From contig JAEDMI010000007.1 of NCBI GenBank assembly GCA_016303085.1, positions 1-28,064 on the forward strand: a stretch of 28,064 nucleotides of DNA, written 5' to 3'. Below are positions 17,109-24,770 of the stretch, piece after piece (the stretch's first letter is position 1; every line of letters starts with the position of its first letter). Under the pieces are notes generated by a model, which saw only the letters and a list, made by a program, of their open reading frames with translations, was not told the DNA's origin and made no database searches. The position numbers and the translations under genes are program-made. The DNA comes from Acetatifactor sp. GTDB lineage: Bacteria; Bacillota; Clostridia; Lachnospirales; Lachnospiraceae.

Positions 17109-20100
17109 CATTTACACCGGAACAGCAAAGAGTCATAGATTTGCAAGGCTGCAACATACTGGTGTCTGCTGCGGCGGGCAGCGGAAAGACGGCAGTGCTG
17201 GTAGAGAGAATTGTGAAGAAGGTCTGCGATGAGACAAAGCCTGTGGATATCGACCGTTTATTGATTGTAACCTTTACTAACGCAGCGGCAGCGGAGATGA
17301 GGGAACGCATTGCAGCGGGAATCGCTGCAATGCTGGAAGAAAACCCTGATTCCGAGCATATTCAGCGCCAGGCCACTCTGTTACATAACGCCCAGATTAC
17401 CACCATCGACAGCTTCTGTCTCTTTATACTGCGAAATCATTTCAATGAAATCGGGCTGGACCCTGCCTTCCGCATTGCGGATGAGGGAGAAATCAGGCTG
17501 ATGCAGCAGGATGTGTTACAGGAGATGATTGAGGATGCCTACGCCTCGGGGGAGGAAGCCTTTCGCTATTGTGTGGAGTATTTCTGCCCCGGCGGGCGGG
17601 AGAGCGTGCTGGAGCAACATATCCTGAATTTATCCCGATATGCGGACAGTTTTCCCTGGCCGGAGGAATGGCTGGAGGAGAGAAAACGGGATTATGAGGA
17701 CAGGGATGTGGAGGCACTCTGCGAAAGTAACTGCGGCAAATACCTGACCGACCATCTGGAGGCGATGACCCGGGGCTGGCTTCAAAAAATGCAGCAGGTA
17801 CAGCAATTGTGTCAGGAGCCGGACGGCCCCTATATGTACGGCGAACTGGTGGACGGTGAGCTGGACCGGTTGGAGAAACTGACAGAGTGCAAAAACTTGG
17901 AAGACTATGCGGCGAAACTTCCGGCAGTGACCTTCGGACGGCTTTCCTCCAAAAAGGATGAGAGCGTGTCTCCCGCAAAGCGGGAACTGGCGGCAAACCT
18001 GCGGGCTGAGGTGAAAAAAAGCATTCAGGGAATAGCGGAAAAGTTCTTTGGTACACCGCTGGAACTGGTTGTCCGGCAGGGCTTGGAGTGCAGAAAACCA
18101 GTTGCAGTGCTCATTGATTTGGTATTGGAGTTTTACAGGAGGATGGGAGAGAAAAAGCGGGAAAAAAAGGTGATTGATTTTTCCGACATGGAGCATTTCG
18201 CCCTGGATATTCTGCTGAACAGGGAGGAAGGAAAGATTTGTCCCAGCCGTGTGGCTCTGGAGTACCGTCAGCACTTTGCAGAGATTCTCATTGACGAGTA
18301 TCAGGACAGTAATCTGGTGCAGGAGTATCTGCTGAAAGCTGTATCCGGAGAGGAAGATGGCTGCTTCAACAGATTTATGGTGGGCGATGTCAAGCAAAGC
18401 ATTTATAAGTTCCGCCTGGCACGACCGGAGCTTTTCCTGGAGAAGTATGAAAAATATACCTCGGGTTCCGGGGATATGCAGCGGATTGATTTGGCGAAAA
18501 ATTTCCGCAGCCGCGGGCAGGTTGTCGATACGGTAAATGAAGTGTTTTCACGGCTGATGAGCAGACAGGTGGGCGGAATTGTCTACGATGAGAAGGCTGC
18601 CCTTTACTCCGGTGCAATCTATCCGAAAAATACGGGAAACGAAAGTGAGTTTCTTCTTATCGAGAAGCCCTCAAGGGAATCCGAACTTAGCGAAAAGCAG
18701 TTGGAAGCAAAGGCCATTGCAGCAAAAATCAAGGAGCTGCGGGCCAACTTCAACGTGACGGACAAGGCAAGCGGAGAATTGCGCTCTGCCCGGTATTCGG
18801 ATATGGTGATTCTGCTTCGTGCAGGCAGCGGCTGGGATGAGGATTTTAAGGCAGTGTTGGAGGAGGAAGGGATTCCCGTGTATATTACCTCCAAGACCGG
18901 ATATTTCGGCGCGGCGGAGGTGCAGGAATTGCTGCAGGTGCTGCGGGTGCTGGACAATCCCAGGCAGGATATCCCTCTTTTTGGCATGATGAAATCCATA
19001 TTCGGCGGGTTTACGGAGGACGAGATAGGGCTGATTCGCAGCCGGGACAGGAAATGTACGTTGTATGAGGCAACGGTGGAGTTTGCGGCGGGCACCGGAG
19101 CGGATACAGAGCCGATTGGTAACTCACAGAATTCCCTGCGGGAAAAGACCGCACGCTTTCTTGCAAAAATTGATGAATACCGGGAATGTACGGTCTATAT
19201 GCCTGTGCGGGAGCTTTTGACGAAGCTGGTGACGGATTTCGACTATCTGAACTATGTGACGGCACTGCCGGCGGGCGGAAAACGCCGGGCAAATGTGGAA
19301 ATGCTTTTCACAAGGGCATCGGATTTCGAGAAGACCAGCTATTTCGGGTTATTCCATTTTATCCGGTATATGGAGCAGTTGGAAAAATATGATGTGGACT
19401 ACGGCGAAGCGGAGCTTTTGGATGAGAACGCGGATGTGGTGCGTATTATGAGCATTCACAAGAGCAAGGGTCTGGAATTTCCCATCACCTTTGTGTCGGG
19501 GTTAAGCAAGCGCTTTAACATGCAGGATGTGAACCAGGCTTTGATTCTGGACATGGATTTGGGGCTTGCCACGGATTATGTCGATCCCGTGAAGCGTGTT
19601 CGGAATAAGACGCTACGGAGAAATGTGTTGTCCAGAAAGCTTCGGGAGGACAGCCTCGCGGAGGAACTGCGGGTGCTTTATGTGGCTATGACCCGAGCCA
19701 GAGAAAAACTGATTCTGACGGCGACCTTGGAGAAAGCTGCGGAAAAGTGGGAAGCCTACCGGGAGAACGGCAGTGAATGTCTGTTGTACCCGGATTTTAT
19801 GGAAAGTGCAGGATATCTGGATTTCCTGCTGCCCATTATGCGACACACTTCCATACAGGTTACTGTGTTGGGAGAAGAGGAGCTTGCCGTCGGGGAATGG
19901 AAGGAGCAAATTAAGCTTCACGACAGAAGGCAACTTCTGGAGCGGGCGGCTGGCCTTGGAGATGACGGGGCATTAGAAGCCCTGCGGCAGCGCCTGAATG
20001 CAAAGTATGCCTTTGCAAACCTTGCAGGACTTTACACCAAAACCACCGTATCGGAACTGAAAATTGCCGCCATGGCAGACAGGGATGAGGCTGCCTTCCA

Positions 20101-20758
20101 CACCTTTGAGGAGAAGGAGGTACAGCCCTATATTCCCGCCTTCCGCCGGGAGGAGGAAGCGGTCAGCGGTACGGTTCGGGGTAATGCCTATCACAGAGTT
20201 ATGGAACTTCTGGACTTTCGGAGTATTCTGGGGGAAGCGATTGTCTCCGCAGAGGGTGTACAGGGGACTCCTTTCCCTGAAAATTACCGGGAATATAGTC
20301 GCAGATTGGATGAAAAAAGAATGGCGGAATTTATTCATAGATTCTTGGAAAAGGAGGCTGAGAGCAGACGTTTAAGCCGTGAATACATGGAAGCGGTGAA
20401 CGAGCCCAGAATACTGCATTTCCTGAAATCGGAGCTGGCTTACCGTATGTGGCGGGCGGAGGAGGCCGGAAAACTTTACCGGGAACAGCCCTTTGTCATG
20501 GGGGTTGCCGCTTCCCGTCTGGGAGCGGACTTCCCGGACTCGGAGAGCGTGCTGATTCAGGGAATCATAGACGTGTTTTTTGAGGAGGAGGACGGACTTG
20601 TGCTCATGGACTATAAGACGGATTCCGTCTCTTCCCTGCAGGAGCTGTGGAACCGTTACGAGACTCAGCTGGATTACTATAGTGAGGCTCTGACAAAGCT
20701 CATGGGTAAGCCGGTGAAGGAGAGGATACTGTATTCATTTCATTTGGAAACCTATTAA
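17099..20758 (+). CDS. addA: ATP-dependent helicase/nuclease subunit AddA
   Basis: Motor subunit of AddAB: a 3'-5' SF1A (UvrD-like) helicase with a C-terminal RecB-family nuclease. Seen in order: a Q motif (TPEQQRVI), Walker A SAAAGSGKTA with Lys30, motif Ia (IVTFTNAAAAEMRERI), Walker B LIDEYQDSN (Asp399, Glu400), VGDVKQSIYKFR (motif III), MSIHKSKGLEFP (motif V), YVAMTRAREKL (motif VI), and the nuclease residues Asp1158 (GIIDVFF) and Asp1171/Lys1173 (LMDYKTD). Length 1219 is normal. The ATG lies inside the end of addB, with GAGGGAAG just upstream, so translation is coupled. A hairpin terminator follows the stop. Confidence 0.97.
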   Translation: MAVTFTPEQQRVIDLQGCNILVSAAAGSGKTAVLVERIVKKVCDETKPVDIDRLLIVTFTNAAAAEMRERIAAGIAAMLEENPDSEHIQRQATLLHNAQITTIDSFCLFILRNHFNEIGLDPAFRIADEGEIRLMQQDVLQEMIEDAYASGEEAFRYCVEYFCPGGRESVLEQHILNLSRYADSFPWPEEWLEERKRDYEDRDVEALCESNCGKYLTDHLEAMTRGWLQKMQQVQQLCQEPDGPYMYGELVDGELDRLEKLTECKNLEDYAAKLPAVTFGRLSSKKDESVSPAKRELAANLRAEVKKSIQGIAEKFFGTPLELVVRQGLECRKPVAVLIDLVLEFYRRMGEKKREKKVIDFSDMEHFALDILLNREEGKICPSRVALEYRQHFAEILIDEYQDSNLVQEYLLKAVSGEEDGCFNRFMVGDVKQSIYKFRLARPELFLEKYEKYTSGSGDMQRIDLAKNFRSRGQVVDTVNEVFSRLMSRQVGGIVYDEKAALYSGAIYPKNTGNESEFLLIEKPSRESELSEKQLEAKAIAAKIKELRANFNVTDKASGELRSARYSDMVILLRAGSGWDEDFKAVLEEEGIPVYITSKTGYFGAAEVQELLQVLRVLDNPRQDIPLFGMMKSIFGGFTEDEIGLIRSRDRKCTLYEATVEFAAGTGADTEPIGNSQNSLREKTARFLAKIDEYRECTVYMPVRELLTKLVTDFDYLNYVTALPAGGKRRANVEMLFTRASDFEKTSYFGLFHFIRYMEQLEKYDVDYGEAELLDENADVVRIMSIHKSKGLEFPITFVSGLSKRFNMQDVNQALILDMDLGLATDYVDPVKRVRNKTLRRNVLSRKLREDSLAEELRVLYVAMTRAREKLILTATLEKAAEKWEAYRENGSECLLYPDFMESAGYLDFLLPIMRHTSIQVTVLGEEELAVGEWKEQIKLHDRRQLLERAAGLGDDGALEALRQRLNAKYAFANLAGLYTKTTVSELKIAAMADRDEAAFHTFEEKEVQPYIPAFRREEEAVSGTVRGNAYHRVMELLDFRSILGEAIVSAEGVQGTPFPENYREYSRRLDEKRMAEFIHRFLEKEAESRRLSREYMEAVNEPRILHFLKSELAYRMWRAEEAGKLYREQPFVMGVAASRLGADFPDSESVLIQGIIDVFFEEEDGLVLMDYKTDSVSSLQELWNRYETQLDYYSEALTKLMGKPVKERILYSFHLETY

Positions 20759-20771
20759 TGGAGACAAAGAG

Positions 20772-20804
20772 AAAAGGCTCACGTTTTTAATAACGGAGCC
20801 TTTT
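20772..20804. terminator. Bidirectional terminator between addA and thiT
   Basis: AAAAGGCTC (20772-20780) and GAGCCTTTT (20796-20804) form a 9-bp stem whose A-rich side on one strand and T-rich side on the other allow termination of addA (plus) and thiT (minus). It lies between the two convergent stops. Confidence 0.75.
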
Positions 20805-20817
20805 AAAAAGCAGAAAA

Positions 20818-21399
20818 TTATTCCTCTGCTATGAGAAAACGCTTTGTCTGGGGAACCTTGAGAAGAGCTACAGCGCCTGCCAAAGTAAAAACAAGCTCCG
20901 GCAGCATATAGCAGCCATTGTACAAAAAGCTGTACAGATAGGTATTTTCGGTGGAAAAGCCGTTCCATAGTTCACCGAAGCTGTGCCAGATTACTACGCC
21001 GCTCAAAAAGTGAAGGGCAAATCGTAAGCCTACAGCCAGAGAGATACCGCCGATCCAGCCGGGCAATCCTTTTTTGCGTAAGCACCCGGCGATTCCCAGT
21101 ACGGTGAATGCGCCGATGTAATCCAAAAGGATGCAGGCAATGAGCATACCGGGGGTGAGTCCCCAGCCGAATAGACCGTCCATAATGCCCTGTGTAAACT
21201 GAATCAGGGAATATACAAAGGATACCACCAGTCCCCAGGATATACCTCTGCGGATGGAAAAGAGTACGATGGGTAACATGGAAAGCAGGGTGATGGAGCC
21301 GCCCCAAGGTAACTTAAATACCCGGATGAAGCTTAAGACTGTGGCGAGGGCAACCATAACAGCGCCTTCCACCAGAATTTTGGTTTTGGTGTTTTTCAT
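20818..21399 (-). CDS. thiT: Energy-coupled thiamine transporter ThiT (ECF S component)
   Basis: Membrane-embedded substrate-binding subunit for thiamine; it works with the shared ECF module (EcfA, EcfA' and EcfT), which is not in this window. The 193 residues hold six hydrophobic segments and the family block RRGISWGLVVSFVYSLIQF, followed by LLDYIGAFTVLGIAG and a C-terminal TENTYLYSFLYNGCYMLPEL segment, as in the YuaJ/ThiT family. The ATG at 21399 is preceded by AAGGAGG 7 bases upstream. A TPP riboswitch in the leader independently supports thiamine as substrate. Confidence 0.95.
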   Translation of the reverse strand: MKNTKTKILVEGAVMVALATVLSFIRVFKLPWGGSITLLSMLPIVLFSIRRGISWGLVVSFVYSLIQFTQGIMDGLFGWGLTPGMLIACILLDYIGAFTVLGIAGCLRKKGLPGWIGGISLAVGLRFALHFLSGVVIWHSFGELWNGFSTENTYLYSFLYNGCYMLPELVFTLAGAVALLKVPQTKRFLIAEE

Positions 21400-21429
21400 A
21401 AAAAATCCTCCTTATCTTTGCTAAGGAGG
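21400..21429 (-). terminator. thiT riboswitch expression platform: hairpin covering the Shine-Dalgarno, followed by U6
   Basis: On the minus strand CCTCCTTA (21429-21422) pairs perfectly with TAAGGAGG (21414-21407) around a 7-base loop. The right arm is the ribosome binding site of thiT. It is followed by one A and six Ts that run directly into the ATG. The same hairpin could block ribosomes and terminate transcription. The riboswitch 3' part contains TAAGGA (21527-21522), which could pair with TCCTTA of the left arm as an anti-hairpin when TPP is absent; this alternative pairing is inferred. Confidence 0.7.
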
Positions 21430-21514
21430 GACAACATCGATTCCGCACAATGGGCGGATACAGTCAACCGCGGTACAACGTGACAAGAGTTCGCGAAATG
21501 TGACGGTTTTCCTG

Positions 21515-21610
21515 TGTTGCTTCCTTACGCCGGTATTATCCGGTTCAAGTAGTGAGGGTTAGAAGTGTGTGCATGCAGCACTTCAATCTCAGCGATGTGC
21601 TCCCCTAGCG
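21515..21610 (-). promoter_or_regulatory. TPP riboswitch (THI element)
   Basis: On the minus strand the conserved parts appear in order: AGGGGAGC, then GCTGAGA, a variable P3 arm (TGAAGTG...CACTTC), ACCCT, TTGAACCGGATAATACCGG and GCGTAAGGAAGC. These are the pyrimidine- and pyrophosphate-sensing cores of the THI box. It lies in the leader of thiT and should lower its expression when thiamine pyrophosphate is plentiful. Confidence 0.95.
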
Positions 21611-21630
21611 TTTTTTATTTTTCAAGGATT

Positions 21631-21659
21631 AATATATAGGTATTTGCGGGAAGTGTCAA
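21631..21659 (-). promoter_or_regulatory. Sigma-A promoter of the riboswitch-thiT transcript
   Basis: Read on the minus strand: TTGACA (21659-21654), a 17-base spacer and TATATT (21636-21631). The predicted start near 21624 is about 14 bases before the riboswitch. Its -35 box is 11 bases from that of the divergent promoter. Confidence 0.8.
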
Positions 21660-21670
21660 GAGGATTTATG

Positions 21671-21699
21671 TTGTCATTTGGGGATTTCCATGCTATAAT
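21671..21699 (+). promoter_or_regulatory. Sigma-A promoter of the GTPase-NYN gene
   Basis: TTGTCA (21671-21676), a 17-base spacer and a perfect TATAAT (21694-21699). The predicted start near 21706 leaves a leader of about 229 bases before ATG 21935. Confidence 0.75.
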
Positions 21700-21705
21700 C
21701 CGTGC

Positions 21706-21934
21706 ATAAGCAGTTATTTCTAAACAGAATCATTACATATCTATTTCTATTTTATTTTCTTTAGATTCCTGCTTATATTTCAAACGATGATTAGGCAGGG
21801 GCCGGAAAAGAAAGAGAAGCTTTTTCATGCCAGAGGCTCCTGCCGGGGCGGATGCTTTGGAAGCCAGAGTGCATGAGTTGGAAGCTATGACTAGCAACAT
21901 GAAAGAGTAATCAGCAGAAAGGCATGGTTACAGA
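21706..21934 (+). promoter_or_regulatory. Long structured leader of the GTPase-NYN gene with a short ORF
   Basis: ATAAGCAG (21706-21713), at the predicted transcript 5' end, is complementary to CTGCTTAT (21769-21776); a T-rich stretch lies between. A second stem, 10 bp with one G-U pair, joins 21794-21803 to 21835-21844. A 27-codon frame opens at ATG 21827 inside that hairpin loop and ends at TAA 21908-21910, 24 bases before the main ATG; its C-terminal part (ALEARVHELEAM) looks like a short coiled coil. Its ribosome binding site is weak. Leaders with small peptides control some tet(M)-type genes, so attenuation is possible. The frame could instead be a relic of a lost gene. Confidence 0.4.
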
Positions 21935-24568
21935 ATGGACGTTACGGAAAATAAAAACAGAGACAAGCGTATCTGTGTGGGAATTCTGGCTCATGTGGAT
22001 GCGGGAAAGACCACCCTTTCCGAGGCACTGCTCTACACGGCGGGGGCTTTGAGAAAGCTTGGCAGAGTAGACCACAAGGATGCCTTTCTGGACAATTTTA
22101 CTTTGGAACGGGAAAGAGGAATTACCATATTTTCCAAGCAGGCTAATCTTGTATGGAATAATCTGGAGATTGTTCTGCTGGATACTCCGGGACATGTGGA
22201 TTTTTCAGCGGAGATGGAGAGAACCCTGCAGATCTTGGATTATTGTATTCTTGTCATCAGCGGCTCCGACGGCATACAGGGGCATACATCCACTCTCTGG
22301 AAGCTGTTGAAGAAATATGAGGTTCCCACCTTTCTTTTTGTAAATAAGATGGATCAGCCGGGGGCGGAAAAGACGGCGATTTTGGCGGAACTTAAGAGCA
22401 AGCTGGGCAGCTGCTGTCTGGAATTTGGGGCAGATGCCGAGGCTGCGGGAGAACCATTTTTAGAAGAACTTTCCATGTGCAGCGAGGAACTGTTGGAGGA
22501 GTACCTGGAGACGGGAGGTCTGGCAGACCATTCGGTGGCAAAGACAATAGCGGAACGAAAACTCTTTCCCTGTTATTTCGGCTCGGCACTTCGATTGGAG
22601 GGAGTTGAGGAACTGCTGGACGGGCTATGCCGATATGTAAAGGTTCGTGAGTATCCCCGGGAATTCGGAGCCAGAGTCTATAAGATATCCAGAGATAAAG
22701 GGGGAAACCGCCTGACCCACCTGAAGGTGACGGGAGGCATACTCCGTGTCAAAATGCCCATTACCAATGAGAACAGTGCGGCTTCCCCGGAGGAGCGCTG
22801 GGAGGAAAAGGCTGATGCCATACGTGTTTATGACGGAGCAGGGTTTCAGGCTGTGGACAGCGTAAGCGCGGGGGGTGTCTGTGCTGTGACCGGCTTGAGC
22901 CGTACCTTTGTGGGACAGGGGCTTGGGTATGAAAGGGAAAATGGAGTTCCTGTGTTGATGCCGGTCCTGACCTATCGGCTGGTTCTGCCGGAGGGTGCGG
23001 ACGTGGTGAAGGTGTTGGGACAGATGCGGAGCCTGGAGGAAGAATCGCCGGAGCTTCGTGTGGTCTGGAGAGAGAGTATAAAGGAAATCCATGTACAGGT
23101 CATGGGAGAAGTACAGACAGAAATTTTAAAGAGCCTGATTCGGGAGCGCTTTGACATGGAGGTGGATTTTGCGGACGGAAGGCTTCTCTATAAAGAGACC
23201 ATAGCAGCACCGGTGGTTGGTATCGGGCATTTTGAACCTCTGCGCCATTATGCTGAGGTGCATCTGCTGCTGGAGCCGGGGGAGCCGGGCAGCGGTCTGA
23301 TTTTTGCCTCTGCCTGCAGCGAGGACGAACTGGATAAAAACTGGCAACGCCTGATTTTTACCCATCTGGAGGAAAAGACCCACCTTGGGGTGCTTACCGG
23401 TTCACCCATAACAGATATGAAAATTACCCTTCTGAGAAGCCGTGCCCATCTGAAGCATACCGAGGGCGGAGATTTCAGACAGGCTACCTATAGGGCATTA
23501 CGCCAGGGACTGATGCGGGCGGAAAGCGTATTGTTGGAACCGGTATTTTCCTTTTCGCTGGAGGTGCCCACGGAACAGATTGGGAGAGCCATGTCCGACA
23601 TTCAGAGAATGAGCGGCAGTTTTGAGCCGCCTGTGACAGAGGGGGAATTCAGCATACTGACGGGGAGCGCGCCTGTGGCGACGATGCAGGGGTATCAACG
23701 TGAAGTAAACGCTTATACCAGAGGGCTTGGCAGACTTTCCTGCACCCTGAAGGGGTATGAGCCCTGTCACAACGCGGAGGAGGTTATTCGGGAGACGGGA
23801 TATGATGCGGAGAGTGATTTGGAAAATCCCTCGTCCTCCGTATTCTGCGCCCATGGGGCAGGGTTTGTGGTGAATTGGAGAGAAGTGCCGGATTACGCCC
23901 ATCTGGAGAGCATCCGGAGCCGGACGGAGAGCGCCGGATGCGGAGAGGGCGATGAAGCAGGACTCATGAACTTCAGGGCAGTGCATGCAGCACAGACATC
24001 GGGGGGTAACAGCCAGACGGGAAGCGGACGGAACGACTATATTACCCAGGAGGAAATCGAAGAAATTTTTCGGCGGACCTACGGAAAAAGCGTTCAGTCA
24101 TATGCACCTTACCGTTACCACCAACGGAACACGGGGAATACTGTGTGCAGAGAGGAGCAGACGGAAGAAGGAGGTTCGGCTTACAGAAGCTCGAAAGAAC
24201 GGGAAGCATACTTCCTTGTGGACGGCTACAATATTATCTTTGCTTGGGAGGACTTGAGAAGTCTTGCGGAGGTGAATATCGACGGTGCCAGGGACAGGCT
24301 TATGGATATCTGCTGTAATTTTCAGGGGTATGACGGTGCAACTCTGATACTGGTCTTTGATGCCTACAGGGTGAAGGGAAATCCCGGTTCTGTACAAAAG
24401 TACCACAATATCTATGTTGTCTATACCAGGGAGGCGGAGACCGCCGACCAATACATTGAGAAAACCGTACATAAAATCGGCGGAAAGCACCGGGTGACCG
24501 TTGCCACATCGGACGCTCTGGAGCAGATGATTATCTGGGGAGAAGGTGCCGTGAGGCTCTCTGCATGA
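21935..24568 (+). CDS. TetM/EF-G-like translational GTPase fused to a C-terminal NYN (YacP/Rae1-like) ribonuclease domain
   Basis: Predicted ribosome-acting protein of 877 residues. The G domain has AHVDAGKTT (P-loop, residues 19-27), RERGITI (switch I, 59-65), DTPGHVDF with catalytic-type His87, and NKMD (137-140). The order of domains II to V follows ribosomal protection proteins of the TetM group; GGDFRQATYRALRQGL is the domain IV block and TRGLGRLSCTLKGYEP is in domain V. Residues about 670-755 are a polar linker with one helix (ITQEEIEEIFRRTYGK). From about residue 757 comes an NYN/PIN-like domain: LVDGYNIIFAWEDL, LVFDAYRVKG, ETADQYIEK and VATSDALEQ, with Asp763, Asp809, Asp838 and Asp860 as likely metal ligands. 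It matches Bacillus YacP (Rae1), which cuts mRNA in the ribosomal A site. The TGA falls where YacP proteins have Arg. AAAGG at 21918-21922 is 12 bases before the ATG. Tetracycline resistance itself is not implied. Confidence 0.88.
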   Translation: MDVTENKNRDKRICVGILAHVDAGKTTLSEALLYTAGALRKLGRVDHKDAFLDNFTLERERGITIFSKQANLVWNNLEIVLLDTPGHVDFSAEMERTLQILDYCILVISGSDGIQGHTSTLWKLLKKYEVPTFLFVNKMDQPGAEKTAILAELKSKLGSCCLEFGADAEAAGEPFLEELSMCSEELLEEYLETGGLADHSVAKTIAERKLFPCYFGSALRLEGVEELLDGLCRYVKVREYPREFGARVYKISRDKGGNRLTHLKVTGGILRVKMPITNENSAASPEERWEEKADAIRVYDGAGFQAVDSVSAGGVCAVTGLSRTFVGQGLGYERENGVPVLMPVLTYRLVLPEGADVVKVLGQMRSLEEESPELRVVWRESIKEIHVQVMGEVQTEILKSLIRERFDMEVDFADGRLLYKETIAAPVVGIGHFEPLRHYAEVHLLLEPGEPGSGLIFASACSEDELDKNWQRLIFTHLEEKTHLGVLTGSPITDMKITLLRSRAHLKHTEGGDFRQATYRALRQGLMRAESVLLEPVFSFSLEVPTEQIGRAMSDIQRMSGSFEPPVTEGEFSILTGSAPVATMQGYQREVNAYTRGLGRLSCTLKGYEPCHNAEEVIRETGYDAESDLENPSSSVFCAHGAGFVVNWREVPDYAHLESIRSRTESAGCGEGDEAGLMNFRAVHAAQTSGGNSQTGSGRNDYITQEEIEEIFRRTYGKSVQSYAPYRYHQRNTGNTVCREEQTEEGGSAYRSSKEREAYFLVDGYNIIFAWEDLRSLAEVNIDGARDRLMDICCNFQGYDGATLILVFDAYRVKGNPGSVQKYHNIYVVYTREAETADQYIEKTVHKIGGKHRVTVATSDALEQMIIWGEGAVRLSA

Positions 24569-24673
24569 GGTTTTCGCGAGGCAGTGGAAGAGGCGGGACG
24601 TTGTATGCGTGAAACATATACGGCAGACAAAAAACTTTCTCACAAGATATGCATACCGGACAGCAAGGAATAA
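24569..24673 (+). pseudogene. In-frame continuation of the NYN domain beyond TGA
   Basis: Directly after TGA 24566-24568 the same frame stays open for 34 codons to TAA 24671-24673. It reads GFREAVEEAGRCMRETY, an amphipathic helix that fits the helix following the SAREL motif at the end of YacP-family proteins. A CGA to TGA change would explain the stop. Either the C-terminal helix was lost recently or the stop is read through at some level. Confidence 0.5.
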
Positions 24674-24697
24674 GGAGACTTTTGGAAGCAGATAAGG

Positions 24698-24703
24698 TAT
24701 AAT
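24698..24703 (+). promoter_or_regulatory. Candidate -10 box for the GH2 gene
   Basis: A perfect TATAAT lies 67 bases before the GH2 start codon, but no good -35 box is found 16-18 bases upstream. An activator-dependent promoter would fit this pattern. Confidence 0.35.
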
Positions 24704-24770
24704 AGACCATGGCTTGTGAGTACGGTATGAAAAAACAAAATGCTTGAAAACAATTTGGGAGGGTGAGAGC

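Noticed and set aside
21935..24568. Tetracycline-resistance gene
   Set aside because: The GTPase resembles TetM, but the domain IV loop sequence differs from true Tet proteins and the NYN fusion points to another role; resistance cannot be claimed.
24612..24630. Catabolite-repression (cre) site before the GH2 gene
   Set aside because: Several mismatches to the cre consensus at essential positions.
24566..24673. Tiny ORFs at 24566 and 24604 as leader peptides of the GH2 gene
   Set aside because: They overlap the better explanation, in-frame continuation of the NYN domain, and have no convincing ribosome binding sites.
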